From positions 2,790,001 through 2,854,000 of the forward strand of contig NZ_CP070978.1 of the NCBI RefSeq assembly GCF_018417535.1: a stretch of DNA of 64,000 nucleotides. The letters are read 5' to 3'. Of the stretch, positions 39,451-48,204 are shown piece by piece (within the stretch, counting starts at the first letter, position 1; the number at the start of each line of letters is the position of its first letter). The DNA comes from Burkholderia pyrrocinia (lineage in GTDB: Bacteria > Pseudomonadota > Gammaproteobacteria > Burkholderiales > Burkholderiaceae). A program made the position numbers and the translations under genes. Below the pieces are notes generated by a model that worked only from the letters and a program-made list of their open reading frames with translations, did no database searches and was not told the origin of the DNA.

Positions 39451-40617
39451 ATGAATACGATCAAACGAATCGATCCGCGCCGGCCGTTCATCATCACGGC
39501 CGCGGGCCTGAAGCGCATCACGCTCGGCGAGGAAGGCAGCGCCGACGCCAGCGCCGCGCACTGGTCCGCGCACGGCCACGCGGCTGCCGCGAAGCCGCGC
39601 CGCGCGGTGCAGGACCCGAAGCACGTGATGCTGGTGGTCGCGCACGGCGAACGCGGCGCGCTCGACGATCATGCACGGCAGGCGATCGCCGCCGCCGCGT
39701 TGCTCGCCGATGCCCAAACCGAAGTCGCGCTGCTCGCATTCGGCGAACTGAAGGACGACATGGCCGAGCTCGGCGTCGACAAGCTGGTTGAACTCGCCGG
39801 CTTCGATCGCCGCGCATTCGATCCCGAAAGCGAATTGCAAGCGCTGCAGGCGTGCGTGGCGGCGCTCTCGCCGAAACACGTGTTCGTGCCCGATAACGCG
39901 ACGGGCGACGGCGATCTCGGCCGGCGTTATGCGGCAGCCGCCGGCGCGAGCGTCGCGACCAACGTCGTCGAGATCGACGCGAAGCATGTCGGCGCGTATG
40001 CGCAGGCCGGCCGCGCGTTCGCGACGCGCGCGCTGCCCGACGTGATCCTGCTCGCGCAGAGCGCGGTCGACGCAAAGCTGCCGTTCGTCGGCGCGGGCGA
40101 ACGCCTGGCCGCCGACTTCATCCGCCCGGCCCATGACGCCGCGCAGCCGTATCGCGATCTCGGCCTCGAGGAAATCGATGCGGCGCGGGTCGCGCTCGAG
40201 GAAGCCGATTTCATCGTGTCGGCCGGCAACGGCGTGTCCGACATCGGCGCGTTCGAGCGGCTGGCCGGTGCGTTCGGCGCGGCGATCGGCGCGAGCCGGG
40301 TCGCGGTCGACAACGGCCACTTCACGCGCGACAAGCAGGTCGGCGCGACCGGCAAGACGGTCGAGGCGAGCGTGTATATCGCGTTCGGCATCTCGGGCGC
40401 GGTGCAGCACCTGCAGGGGATCAAGGACTGCCGGCACGTGATCGCGGTGAACCTCGACGGGAGCGCGCCGATCGCGAAGCGCGCGAACCTGACGGTGGTT
40501 GGCGACGCGCAGGCGACGATCGCCGCGCTGATCGAACAGGTGCAGGCCGCGCGGGTCGCGCGCGGACAATCGCCGGCCGCGATCGGCGCCCGTGAACCGG
40601 AAGGAGTCGCAGCATGA
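39451..40617 (+). CDS. etfA: Electron transfer flavoprotein alpha-subunit-like protein
   Basis: A 388-residue ETF alpha-type protein. The FAD-binding C-terminal signature is VYIAFGISGAVQHLQGIKD, followed by IAVNLDGSAPIAKRA. An N-terminal extension of about 55 residues (MNTIKRIDPRRPFIITAAGL...) precedes the usual start of the fold and is absent from housekeeping ETF alpha. It belongs to the set dedicated to dimethylglycine oxidation, between dgcB (4 bases upstream) and the beta subunit (ATGA overlap). The alpha gene comes before the beta gene, the reverse of most etfBA operons. Confidence 0.88.
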   Translation: MNTIKRIDPRRPFIITAAGLKRITLGEEGSADASAAHWSAHGHAAAAKPRRAVQDPKHVMLVVAHGERGALDDHARQAIAAAALLADAQTEVALLAFGELKDDMAELGVDKLVELAGFDRRAFDPESELQALQACVAALSPKHVFVPDNATGDGDLGRRYAAAAGASVATNVVEIDAKHVGAYAQAGRAFATRALPDVILLAQSAVDAKLPFVGAGERLAADFIRPAHDAAQPYRDLGLEEIDAARVALEEADFIVSAGNGVSDIGAFERLAGAFGAAIGASRVAVDNGHFTRDKQVGATGKTVEASVYIAFGISGAVQHLQGIKDCRHVIAVNLDGSAPIAKRANLTVVGDAQATIAALIEQVQAARVARGQSPAAIGAREPEGVAA

Positions 40618-41399
40618 ACGCCCCCCGCCAGTTGCAACGCATCGCGGTGCTCGTGTCCGTCGGCCGGCACCCGGTCAGCGGCGTCGCGCGCTACAGCCGC
40701 AACGACGCGGCCGCGCTCGAAACCGGCCGCCAGCTCGCGGAACGGCATCGCGCGCAGCTCGACGTGATCCATGCAGGCGACCCCGCGAATGCGGCGCTTG
40801 CCGAATATCTCGCGCTCGGCGCGCGGGAGGTCGAAGTGCTGGCCTGCCGCGACGGCGACGACGCCGTGCACGCGCTCGCCGCGCGCATCGAAGGCTACGA
40901 CCTCGTGCTGACCGGCACGCGCGCCGAGGGCGCGTACGACACCGGGATGCTGCCGTATCGCGTCGCCGCGGCGCTCGGCTATCCGCTCGTCGGGGCGGCC
41001 GTCGACGTGACGATCGAAGGCGGCCGCGCGGCGGTCCGGCAATTTTTGCCGAAGGGGCTGCGGCGGCGCGTCGATGCGGCGCTGCCGGCCGTCGTCGCTG
41101 TCCATCCGCTTGCCAATGCCGAGCCGCGCTACGCGTATGCGCGGCTGCGTGCCGGCGCGATCCGGCCGGCGCTCGCGGCGCCCGGCGCGGCCGCCGGCGC
41201 GGCCGCGTGGACGGTCGGTCCGGTCGAGCGTAAACCCGTCAAGCTGGTTGCCGCCGAGAAGCGCTCCGGGCATGCCCGGATGCTGTCGGCGACGACGACC
41301 GAAAGCCGTGGCGGCAACGTCGTAAATGAAGGGAGTTCGGTCGAAAAAGCACAAGTGATCCTCGCGTATTTGCGCGAGCATCAGCTCATCGACTACTGA
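40614..41399 (+). CDS. etfB: Electron transfer flavoprotein beta-subunit-like protein
   Basis: A 261-residue ETF beta-type protein with the expected NDAAALETGRQLAERH segment and the YDLVLTGTRAEGAYDTGMLPYRVAAALGYPLV region matching the core of the family. It ends in a helix (EKAQVILAYLREHQLIDY) that probably anchors the dimer. The start overlaps the stop of the alpha gene, so both subunits should be made in equal amounts. With DgcAB it moves electrons from demethylation of dimethylglycine towards the quinone pool. Confidence 0.85.
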   Translation: MNAPRQLQRIAVLVSVGRHPVSGVARYSRNDAAALETGRQLAERHRAQLDVIHAGDPANAALAEYLALGAREVEVLACRDGDDAVHALAARIEGYDLVLTGTRAEGAYDTGMLPYRVAAALGYPLVGAAVDVTIEGGRAAVRQFLPKGLRRRVDAALPAVVAVHPLANAEPRYAYARLRAGAIRPALAAPGAAAGAAAWTVGPVERKPVKLVAAEKRSGHARMLSATTTESRGGNVVNEGSSVEKAQVILAYLREHQLIDY

Positions 41400-41451
41400 T
41401 TTTGATGCCTGTCGGCAAGAACCCAGGGATGCAAGGAATCCGGAGCAAACG

Positions 41452-42693
41452 ATGAAAGTATCGGCAGACATTCGTGCATTGATCGAGCGGCGCAAGGAAG
41501 GGCACAGCCTCGACGCACCGTTCTACACGAGCGAGGACATTTTCGCGCTCGACATGGAGGCGATTTTCCGCCAGCACTGGATCCAGGTGGCGGTCGAGCC
41601 GGACATTCCCGAGCCGGGCGACTACGTGACCGTGGAACTGGGGAGCGATTCGATCCTGATCGTGCGCGACGACGACATGGCGATCCGCGCGTTCCACAAC
41701 GTGTGCCGTCACCGCGGCGCGCGCCTGTGCAACGAGGACAAGGGCTCGGTCGGCAACATCGTGTGCCCGTACCACAGCTGGACCTATAACCTGACGGGTC
41801 AGCTGATGTTCGCCGAGCACATGGGCGAGAAGTTCGACCGCTGCAAGCACAGCCTGAAGTCGGTGCACGTCGAGAACCTCGCGGGCCTGATCTTCATCTG
41901 CCTCGCCGACGAGCCGCCGGTCGACTTCGCGAAGATGCGCGCCGAGATGGAGCCGTACCTGCTGCCGCACGACTTGCCGAGCACGAAGGTCGCCGCGCAG
42001 ATCGACATCATCGAGGAAGGCAACTGGAAGCTCACGATGGAGAACAACCGCGAGTGCTATCACTGCGTCGCGAACCATCCGGAGCTGACGATCTCGCTGT
42101 ACGAATACGGCTTCGGCTACCAGCGCTCCGACGCCAACGCCGAGGGCATGGATGCGTTTGCGGAAACGTGCATCAGGCGCGGGAAGGAGTGGGCCGAGAT
42201 GGGCCTGCCTTCCGCCGAGATCGAAAAGTTGCACGATGTGACGGGCTTCCGCACGCAGCGCCTGCCGCTCGACCGCAGCGGCGAATCGCAGACGCTCGAT
42301 GCGAAGGTCGCGTCGAAGAAGCTGCTCGGCAATTTCAGCCAGGCCGATCTCGGCGGGCTGTCGTTCTGGACGCAGCCGAACTCGTGGCACCACTTCATGA
42401 GCGATCACATCGTGACGTTCTCGGTGATCCCGCTGTCGGCCGGCAAGACGCTCGTGCGCACGAAGTGGCTCGTGCACAAGGACGCGAAGGAAGGTATCGA
42501 CTACGACGTGAAGAACCTCACGGCCGTGTGGAACGCGACCAACGACCAGGATCGCGCGCTCGTCGAATTCTCGCAGCGCGGCGCGAACAGCAGCGCATAC
42601 GAGCCGGGCCCGTATTCGCCGTACACGGAAGGTCTCGTCGAAAAATTCTCGGCCTGGTACATCGGCCGGCTCGCCGAAAAAACCGGCGAATAG
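41452..42693 (+). CDS. gbcA: Glycine betaine demethylase, Rieske oxygenase GbcA
   Basis: A 413-residue Rieske non-haem iron oxygenase that removes a methyl group from glycine betaine as formaldehyde. The Rieske cluster ligands are Cys85 and His87 (CRHRGARLC) and Cys105 and His108 (CPYHSW). The mononuclear iron site is in NNRECYHCVANHPEL. It resembles P. aeruginosa GbcA throughout. A GGAG ribosome site precedes the ATG. It needs the reductase GbcB, whose gene lies 112 bases downstream beyond a repeat element. Confidence 0.95.
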   Translation: MKVSADIRALIERRKEGHSLDAPFYTSEDIFALDMEAIFRQHWIQVAVEPDIPEPGDYVTVELGSDSILIVRDDDMAIRAFHNVCRHRGARLCNEDKGSVGNIVCPYHSWTYNLTGQLMFAEHMGEKFDRCKHSLKSVHVENLAGLIFICLADEPPVDFAKMRAEMEPYLLPHDLPSTKVAAQIDIIEEGNWKLTMENNRECYHCVANHPELTISLYEYGFGYQRSDANAEGMDAFAETCIRRGKEWAEMGLPSAEIEKLHDVTGFRTQRLPLDRSGESQTLDAKVASKKLLGNFSQADLGGLSFWTQPNSWHHFMSDHIVTFSVIPLSAGKTLVRTKWLVHKDAKEGIDYDVKNLTAVWNATNDQDRALVEFSQRGANSSAYEPGPYSPYTEGLVEKFSAWYIGRLAEKTGE

Positions 42694-42722
42694 GTCATAG
42701 CAGCGAACAAGCGGAGCAATTG

Positions 42723-42805
42723 ATGAAACGACCCCCACGCTCACTGCGTTCCCTGCCCCCCAAGGGGGCGGTCAGCCTCCTTGGGGCGGCCCTGCGGAGG
42801 CTGAC
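42723..42805 (+). repeat. REP-like palindromic repeat between gbcA and gbcB
   Basis: The block starting CCCCCACGCTCACTGCGTTC and carrying CCCCCAAGGGGG belongs to a repeat I recognise as scattered through Burkholderia and related betaproteobacterial genomes. Its end forms a perfect 10-base stem: GTCAGCCTCC at 42771-42780 with GGAGGCTGAC at 42796-42805. The downstream arm holds the ribosome site of gbcB. Copy number in the genome cannot be judged from this window. Confidence 0.7.
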
Positions 42806-42809
42806 ATGA
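42723..42809 (+). CDS. Possible 28-residue leader ORF overlapping the gbcB start
   Basis: An ATG at 42723 with GGAG seven bases upstream opens a 28-codon frame through the repeat. It ends at a TGA (42807-42809) that overlaps the gbcB ATG as ATGA. The peptide is basic and starts MKRPPRSLRSLPPKGA; it has no recognisable fold and is probably not functional as a protein. Translating ribosomes would open the hairpin that covers the gbcB ribosome site. It may simply be a by-product of the repeat. Confidence 0.35.
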   Translation: MKRPPRSLRSLPPKGAVSLLGAALRRLT

Positions 42810-43954
42810 TGCGAGATGCGGCCAATTTCGAGCCGACGGACAGCCGGGTGACGCGCCCGGCGTTCTGGAACGCGCTTCCCGAGCGCTGGACGAGCGACGT
42901 CGAGGAAACGCTGGTGTGCTGCCAGGTGCGGCAGGAAACGCACGACGTGAAGAGTTTCTTCTTCCGTTCGCCGCAAGGCCGCTCGTTCTCGTTCGAGCCC
43001 GGGCAGTTCCTGACGCTCGAACTCGACATCGACGGCGAAACGATCAACCGCTGCTACACGATCTCGTCGTCGCCCGCGCGGCCGCACACCGTGTCGATCA
43101 CGGTCAAGCGCGTGCCGGGCGGCAAGGTGTCGAACTGGCTGCACGACAACCTGCAGCCGGGCGCATCGGTGCGCGTGCTCGGCCCGGCCGGCGAATTCAC
43201 GTGCGCGCGGCATCCGGCGCGCAAGTACCTGTTCCTGTCGGCCGGCTCGGGCGTCACGCCGCTGATGTCGATGAGCCGCGCGCACCATGATCTCGCCGAG
43301 GATCGCGACATCCTGTTCGTGCACAGCGCGCGCACGCCGGACGACATCATCTTCGCGCGCGAGCTCGACCTGATCGCATCGAACCACACGAACTTCCGCA
43401 CGTCGTTCGTTGTCGAGCGCCTGGGCGCGCGTACGAACTGGCCGGGCGTCACGGGCTTCCTGACGCTGCCGCTGCTGAAGCTGATCGCGCCGGATTTCAT
43501 GGAGCGCGAGATCTTCACGTGCGGCCCCGCGCCGTACATGAAGGCTGTGCGCGACCTGCTCGACGAAGCCGGTTTCGATCGCAAGCAGTATCACGAGGAA
43601 AGTTTCTCGTTCGAGACGCTCGCACAGACCGCGAGCGACGAGCTGCTCGCCGATCTCGCACCGCCGGTCGAAGGCGGCGACGCAACGACGAAGCAGTACA
43701 CGGTCAGCTTCGCGAAGAGCAACCGCGAGATCGCGTGCGGCTCGGCGCAGCACGTGCTCGACGCGGCACGCCAGTCGGGCGTGCGGCTGCCGGCCTCGTG
43801 CACGCAGGGCATGTGCGGCACATGCAAGGTGAAGCTCGTGTCGGGGCAGGTCGAGATGAAACACAACGGCGGCATCCGCCAGCGCGAGATCGACCAGGGG
43901 ATGGTGCTGCTGTGCTGCAGCAAGCCGCTGTCCGATCTCGTGATCGACAAGTAG
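42806..43954 (+). CDS. gbcB: Glycine betaine demethylase reductase GbcB
   Basis: A 382-residue reductase carrying electrons from NAD(P)H to GbcA. The FAD domain has RCYTISSSP, the NAD domain GSGVTPLMSM and FTCGPAPYM, and the C-terminal plant-type 2Fe-2S domain CTQGMCGTCKVKL with a final Cys in LLCCSKP. The domain order FAD-NAD-2Fe2S is that of GbcB. Two adjacent ATG codons (42806, 42809) follow a GGAGG site that lies in the stem of a repeat-derived hairpin. The gene ends the catabolic run; a hairpin at 43973 follows. Confidence 0.94.
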   Translation: MMRDAANFEPTDSRVTRPAFWNALPERWTSDVEETLVCCQVRQETHDVKSFFFRSPQGRSFSFEPGQFLTLELDIDGETINRCYTISSSPARPHTVSITVKRVPGGKVSNWLHDNLQPGASVRVLGPAGEFTCARHPARKYLFLSAGSGVTPLMSMSRAHHDLAEDRDILFVHSARTPDDIIFARELDLIASNHTNFRTSFVVERLGARTNWPGVTGFLTLPLLKLIAPDFMEREIFTCGPAPYMKAVRDLLDEAGFDRKQYHEESFSFETLAQTASDELLADLAPPVEGGDATTKQYTVSFAKSNREIACGSAQHVLDAARQSGVRLPASCTQGMCGTCKVKLVSGQVEMKHNGGIRQREIDQGMVLLCCSKPLSDLVIDK

Positions 43955-43972
43955 TCAAAACGCGCCATCGGC

Positions 43973-43997
43973 TGTCCGGGCGCGTCGCGTCCGGACA
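43973..43997 (+). terminator. Hairpin after gbcB
   Basis: TGTCCGG at 43973-43979 pairs with CCGGACA at 43991-43997 across an 11-base loop. No T-run follows, so partial termination or mRNA-end protection before the binding-protein gene is more likely than a full stop. Confidence 0.45.
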
Positions 43998-44087
43998 AGC
44001 ATCCGTCGGAAAACAACGATACCGCGGATTTGTGGTTGAAGAACCTAGAGAGACAACGCGCGCAGGCGCACATCAAGGAGATCTTCC

Positions 44088-44951
44088 ATGAAACTGTTCG
44101 GCAAACTGTTGTGGACCGGCGCACTGTCGGCGATGGTGGCACTGAGCGCGTCAGCGCTCGCCGATACGAAGCCGACGCTGAAGATCGGCTACGTCGAAGG
44201 CTGGGACGACAGCGTCGCGACGTCGAACGTCGCGGCCCGCGTCATCGAAAAGAAGCTCGGCTACCAGGTCCAGCTCGTGCCGGTCGCTGCCGGCATCATG
44301 TGGCAGGGCGTCGCGCGCGGGGATCTCGACGCGACGCTGTCCGCATGGCTGCCCGTCACGCACGGCTCGTACTGGGATGAGTACAAGTCCAAGGTCGTCG
44401 ACCTCGGCGCGAATTTCCCGGATGCGAAGATCGGCCTGATCGTGCCCGCGTACGTGAAGGCGAAGAGCATCGACGACCTGAACGCGGAGAAGGGCAGTTT
44501 CGGCGGCCGGATCGTCGGCATCGACGCGGGCGCCGGCGTAATGCGCAAGACCGACGAAGCGATCAAGAGCTACGGGCTGAACTACACGTTGATGCCGAGC
44601 TCGGGCAGCGCGATGACGGCCGAGCTGTCGCGTTCGGTCAACGCGAACAAGCCGGTCATCGTGACCGGCTGGGCGCCGCACTGGATGTTCGCGAAGTGGA
44701 AGCTGCGCTTCCTCGAGGATCCGAAGAAGGTGTTCGGCGGCGCCGAGCACGTCGACAGCGTCGCGAATCCGTCGCTCGAAACGAAGGCCAGGCCGGTCGC
44801 CGCGTTCCTGAAAAAATTCCAGTGGAAGCCGGGTGAAATCGACAGCGTGATGCTGGCGATCCAGAACGGTGCGAAGCCGGAAGCGGCCGCCGACGCGTGG
44901 ATTGCGGCCCATGCCGACCGCGTGAATGCGTGGACTGAAGGCGCGCAGTAA
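44088..44951 (+). CDS. Glycine betaine-type ABC substrate-binding protein
   Basis: A 287-residue periplasmic binding protein of the OpuAC/ProX family with a signal peptide ending SASALA. Conserved features are the KIGYVEGWDDSVATSNVAA start, AWLPVTHGSYWDEY, and VTGWAPHWMFAKW, whose aromatic residues form the cage for quaternary ammonium groups. No ATPase or permease genes are adjacent, so it must use a transporter encoded elsewhere, as orphan binding proteins such as CaiX and BetX do in Pseudomonas. A strong AAGGAGA ribosome site precedes it. Betaine or carnitine is the likely ligand. Confidence 0.88.
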   Translation: MKLFGKLLWTGALSAMVALSASALADTKPTLKIGYVEGWDDSVATSNVAARVIEKKLGYQVQLVPVAAGIMWQGVARGDLDATLSAWLPVTHGSYWDEYKSKVVDLGANFPDAKIGLIVPAYVKAKSIDDLNAEKGSFGGRIVGIDAGAGVMRKTDEAIKSYGLNYTLMPSSGSAMTAELSRSVNANKPVIVTGWAPHWMFAKWKLRFLEDPKKVFGGAEHVDSVANPSLETKARPVAAFLKKFQWKPGEIDSVMLAIQNGAKPEAAADAWIAAHADRVNAWTEGAQ

Positions 44952-45129
44952 GCAGAAAAATATTCGTCATACGAAGCACCATAACAATACGCCGGGAATA
45001 GCATGCAGGAATCCGAAATAATCGCGACTTCGTGCGGCCATATCCCGGTTTTCTTTTACTGATTCTGCAAAAAAGCCCGTAAGTTGTTACACTACGGCCC
45101 TTGTGCGGAGTCATCACAGGAGGAATTGG

Positions 45130-46785
45130 ATGAGTCAGGCAGGACTGCGTGCGAACCGCACCAGTGATGTTGAGGCAACCATCTCACATGATTCGACGGG
45201 CCACACGCTGCATCGTGGCCTGACTTGGAAAGATGCATTCTGGGTGACGAGCGGCGTGCCGGCAGGCGTGCTGTTCACGATCGGCGGCGTATGCGCGACG
45301 ATCGGCCAGCCCGCGTGGGCGATCTGGATCGCCGCGATCACGATGGGGCTGATCCAAAGCGCGACTTATGCGGAAATATCGGGGCTATTTCCCCATAAAT
45401 CGGGCGGCGCGTCCGTCTATGGCGCGATCGGCTGGGTCCGTTACAGCAAGCTGATTGCCCCGGTTTCCGTGTGGTGCAACTGGCTCGCGTGGTCGCCGAT
45501 GCTCGCGCTCGGCTGCGGCCTTGCGGCGAGCTATGCGCTCACGAGTCTCTTTCCCGCCAACGCGGCGGTGCTGCACTGGCAGCTCAAGGTTGCGGATCTC
45601 GGGTTCATCAAGCCGGGTCTGTCCCTGCGGATCAACGCGACGTTCATCATCGCGACGATCCTGCTTCTCATCACGTTCAAGCTTCAGCACAGCGGTGCAT
45701 CGAAGGCTGCGCGCACGCAGCGCATTCTCGGCATCGCGTCGCTCACGCCGCTGTTGATCGTCGGCATCGTGCCGTTCGTCACCGGCGACGTGCCGATGTC
45801 GAACCTGCTCCCGCTGCTGCCGCTCGGTCACGACGCGCACGGCAACGTCACGGCCGCGACCTTCGGCTCGTGGAACGGGCAGGGCGTGACGATGGCGCTC
45901 GGCGCGATGTTCATGGCCGGCTGGGCGTCGTACGGCTTCGAGACGGCCGTCTGCTACACGCGTGAATTCCGCGATCCGCGCCGCGACACCGCGAAGGCGA
46001 TCTTCTGGTCGGGCGCGCTGTGTCTCGTCGTGATGACGCTCGTGCCACTGGCGTTCCAGGGCGCGCTCGGCACGCAGGCGATGCTCGATCCGGCGATCGG
46101 CGACGGCACCGGCGTCGCGGCCGCGATGGCGAAGATCGTCGGCGGCGGCGCGTGGGTCGCGAACGCGGTCGTCGTGATGCTGATGCTGTCGATCCTGCTG
46201 ATCGTGATGACGTCGATGATGGGCTCGTCGCGCACGCTGTACCAGGCCTCGGTCGACGGCTGGCTGCCGAAGTACCTGTCGCACGTGAACGAGCACGGCT
46301 CGCCCACGCGCGCGATGTGGACCGATCTCGGCTTCAACCTCGTGTTGCTGATGATGTCGGACTACATGACGGTGCTGTCGATCTCGAACGTCTGCTACAT
46401 GTTGTTCGTATTCCTGAATCTTCAGTCGGGCTGGATCCACCGGATGGATCGCGGCAACTGGGATCGTCCGTTCCGCTGCCCGACGTGGCTGCTCGTCGGC
46501 GGTGCGATCTGCGGGTACGCGAACCTCGTTTATGTCGGCGCGGGCGCGAACCTGCAGGGCGAAGGTACGCTGCGCAACGGCTTGATCGCGATGCTGCTGA
46601 TCGTGCCGGTGTTCCTCTATCGCCACTACTGGCAGGACCGGGGCCGGTTCCCCGCGCAGATGCAGCGCGACATGGAGCTCGAGGTACCGAAGCGCGCGAT
46701 GTGGCTGAATCTGATGCCGTATGCGGCGCTGATCGGTGCGGGGCTGACGATCTGGCTGTCGTATTACCTAGCGTGGGTGAAGTAG
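45130..46785 (+). CDS. APC-superfamily permease of the betaine cluster
   Basis: A 551-residue inner-membrane permease with 12 or more hydrophobic segments, of the amino acid-polyamine-organocation superfamily. The first helix contains WVTSGVPAGVLFTIGGVCATIG, the Gly-rich unwound site where APC proteins hold amine substrates. A later helix has MFMAGWASYGFETAVCYTREFRDPRRD, typical of the family. An AGGAGG ribosome site supports the start. Position after the betaine genes suggests import of a betaine-pathway amine such as glycine betaine, dimethylglycine or sarcosine; this is inference. Confidence 0.88.
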   Translation: MSQAGLRANRTSDVEATISHDSTGHTLHRGLTWKDAFWVTSGVPAGVLFTIGGVCATIGQPAWAIWIAAITMGLIQSATYAEISGLFPHKSGGASVYGAIGWVRYSKLIAPVSVWCNWLAWSPMLALGCGLAASYALTSLFPANAAVLHWQLKVADLGFIKPGLSLRINATFIIATILLLITFKLQHSGASKAARTQRILGIASLTPLLIVGIVPFVTGDVPMSNLLPLLPLGHDAHGNVTAATFGSWNGQGVTMALGAMFMAGWASYGFETAVCYTREFRDPRRDTAKAIFWSGALCLVVMTLVPLAFQGALGTQAMLDPAIGDGTGVAAAMAKIVGGGAWVANAVVVMLMLSILLIVMTSMMGSSRTLYQASVDGWLPKYLSHVNEHGSPTRAMWTDLGFNLVLLMMSDYMTVLSISNVCYMLFVFLNLQSGWIHRMDRGNWDRPFRCPTWLLVGGAICGYANLVYVGAGANLQGEGTLRNGLIAMLLIVPVFLYRHYWQDRGRFPAQMQRDMELEVPKRAMWLNLMPYAALIGAGLTIWLSYYLAWVK

Positions 46786-46863
46786 GCATCGGCCACGTCG
46801 TTCGCCGGGAACGGATACCGCACACGGTCCCGCGAGCACGACACGATGTCGCGCAGCATGAAC

Positions 46864-46897
46864 AAAGCCCGACCGGTCGCGCGACCGGCCGGGCTTT
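46864..46897. terminator. Bidirectional terminator between permease and lacI-type genes
   Basis: AAAGCCCG and CCGGTCGC pair with GCGACCGG and CGGGCTTT, with one A-C mismatch at 46872/46889, giving a long stem with A and T ends. Confidence 0.85.
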
Positions 46898-46918
46898 CTT
46901 CATTTCGCGCCCGCGCGG

Positions 46919-47992
46919 TCAGCCGGCCGGCTCTTCGTCGCTGGCGCGCATGTCGTCGTCGAGGGTTCGCATGAAGCGCGTCGGCACCATCACGACCGGA
47001 TGCGGCGTGGCGTCTCCGGCGTCGCCCGCATCGAGCAGCGCGAACGCTTCCGCGATCAGCCGCTGCACGTCCTGCCGCAGCATCGTGACGTCGAACGGCA
47101 GGCGCGCGGCGAACGGGTCCCAGTCGAAGCAGCCGACGGCCGTGCGCTGCCAGATGTCCCACGGCAGCTCCGACGCGAAACGCACGAGCCCTTCGAACGA
47201 GGTGATCGAGTTCGTCAGCATGCCGGCCGGCAGCCGGCCGAGCGTGTCGTAGCGTCGTGCAAGCGCCTCGCGCGCAGCCGCGGGCGCGTAGCCGCAGCGC
47301 TCGATCGCGTCGTGCGGCGGCGGCGGCAGGCCGCGCGCGGCGAACGCGTCGTGAAAGCCCGCGATCCGCATCTCGGTCGCATATTCGCCGGCGATGCCGC
47401 CGAGCAGGGTCAGTTCGCCGGGCGCATTGCCGCGCGCGAGCATCTTGTCGATCAGCACGTCGGTCAGCGCCCGCGCGCCCGCGCGGTTGTCCGACACGAC
47501 CGACGGCGCACCTGCTCCCGGCAGGTCGACGTTGATCGACGGGATACCGGCCGCGTCGCACAGCGCATTGAGCGGCGCCGGGTCGCGCACGCCGGCGATG
47601 AACAGCAGTTCGACACGCTGCGCGAGCAGCGTCTGCGCGACGTTCAGTTCGACGTCCGGGTCGCGCTGCGTGCCGACGACGATCGGGCACAGGCCGCGCC
47701 GGCGTGCCTCGTCCTCGAAGGTTTCGGCGAGCCCCGCGAAGAAGCGGTTGCGGTAGTGCGGAATGACCATGCCCGCCAGCCCCGAGCGCGACAGGCGCAG
47801 GCCGCGCGCGCTCAGGTTCACGTTGTAGCCGAGCGCCTTGGCGCTGTCGAGAATGCGCGTGGCCGTTTCCTCGCTGATCCGGTAGCGGGCCCAGTTGCCG
47901 TTCAGCACCATGCTGACCGTGGACGTGGACGAGCCGGTTGCTTTCGCGATGTCGTAGATCGTGGACTTGCGTCCGGTAGTCGTGCGGGCCAT
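46919..47992 (-). CDS. LacI-family transcriptional regulator
   Basis: A 357-residue regulator. The LacI helix-turn-helix lies at residues 11-35 (TIYDIAKATGSSTSTVSMVLNG) followed by the hinge helix region GYNVNLSARGLRL. The rest is a type I periplasmic-binding-protein fold for a sugar ligand. It is divergent from a sugar ABC transporter operon, and the 212-base gap holds two LacI-type palindromes. It therefore most likely represses that operon and is relieved by its sugar. The region SVVSDNRAGARALTDVLI is the usual ligand-domain landmark. Confidence 0.92.
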   Translation of the reverse strand: MARTTTGRKSTIYDIAKATGSSTSTVSMVLNGNWARYRISEETATRILDSAKALGYNVNLSARGLRLSRSGLAGMVIPHYRNRFFAGLAETFEDEARRRGLCPIVVGTQRDPDVELNVAQTLLAQRVELLFIAGVRDPAPLNALCDAAGIPSINVDLPGAGAPSVVSDNRAGARALTDVLIDKMLARGNAPGELTLLGGIAGEYATEMRIAGFHDAFAARGLPPPPHDAIERCGYAPAAAREALARRYDTLGRLPAGMLTNSITSFEGLVRFASELPWDIWQRTAVGCFDWDPFAARLPFDVTMLRQDVQRLIAEAFALLDAGDAGDATPHPVVMVPTRFMRTLDDDMRASDEEPAG

Positions 47993-48096
47993 CTGCGTCG
48001 TCGCTCCCCTCGTATGCGTTCTTGTGCCGATGATGCCGACGGTATGCGTTTCGGGACACGATGCCCTATCAGGGTTTTCCCATGCTTTCCGTCGAA

Positions 48097-48112
48097 GCTA
48101 AATGGATTCAGC
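48097..48112. promoter_or_regulatory. LacI-type operator, site 1
   Basis: GCTAAATGGATTCAGC is a near-perfect dyad (GCT-AAT/ATT-AGC). Its inverted partner is site 2; the centres are 32 bases apart, about three helical turns, so two dimers could bind the same face. Confidence 0.7.
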
Positions 48113-48128
48113 ATACACGAAACGGTTT

Positions 48129-48144
48129 GCTGAATGGATTTAGC
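48129..48144. promoter_or_regulatory. LacI-type operator, site 2
   Basis: GCTGAATGGATTTAGC repeats the arms of site 1 with the two variable positions exchanged. It lies 60 bases before the start of the sugar-binding-protein gene, a position suited to blocking the promoter. Confidence 0.7.
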
Positions 48145-48204
48145 AACTGACCGCCATGCCGGAGCCCGGAAGCCCGGCGACGGTCGCCTTCGGATGGAGG
48201 AGAC

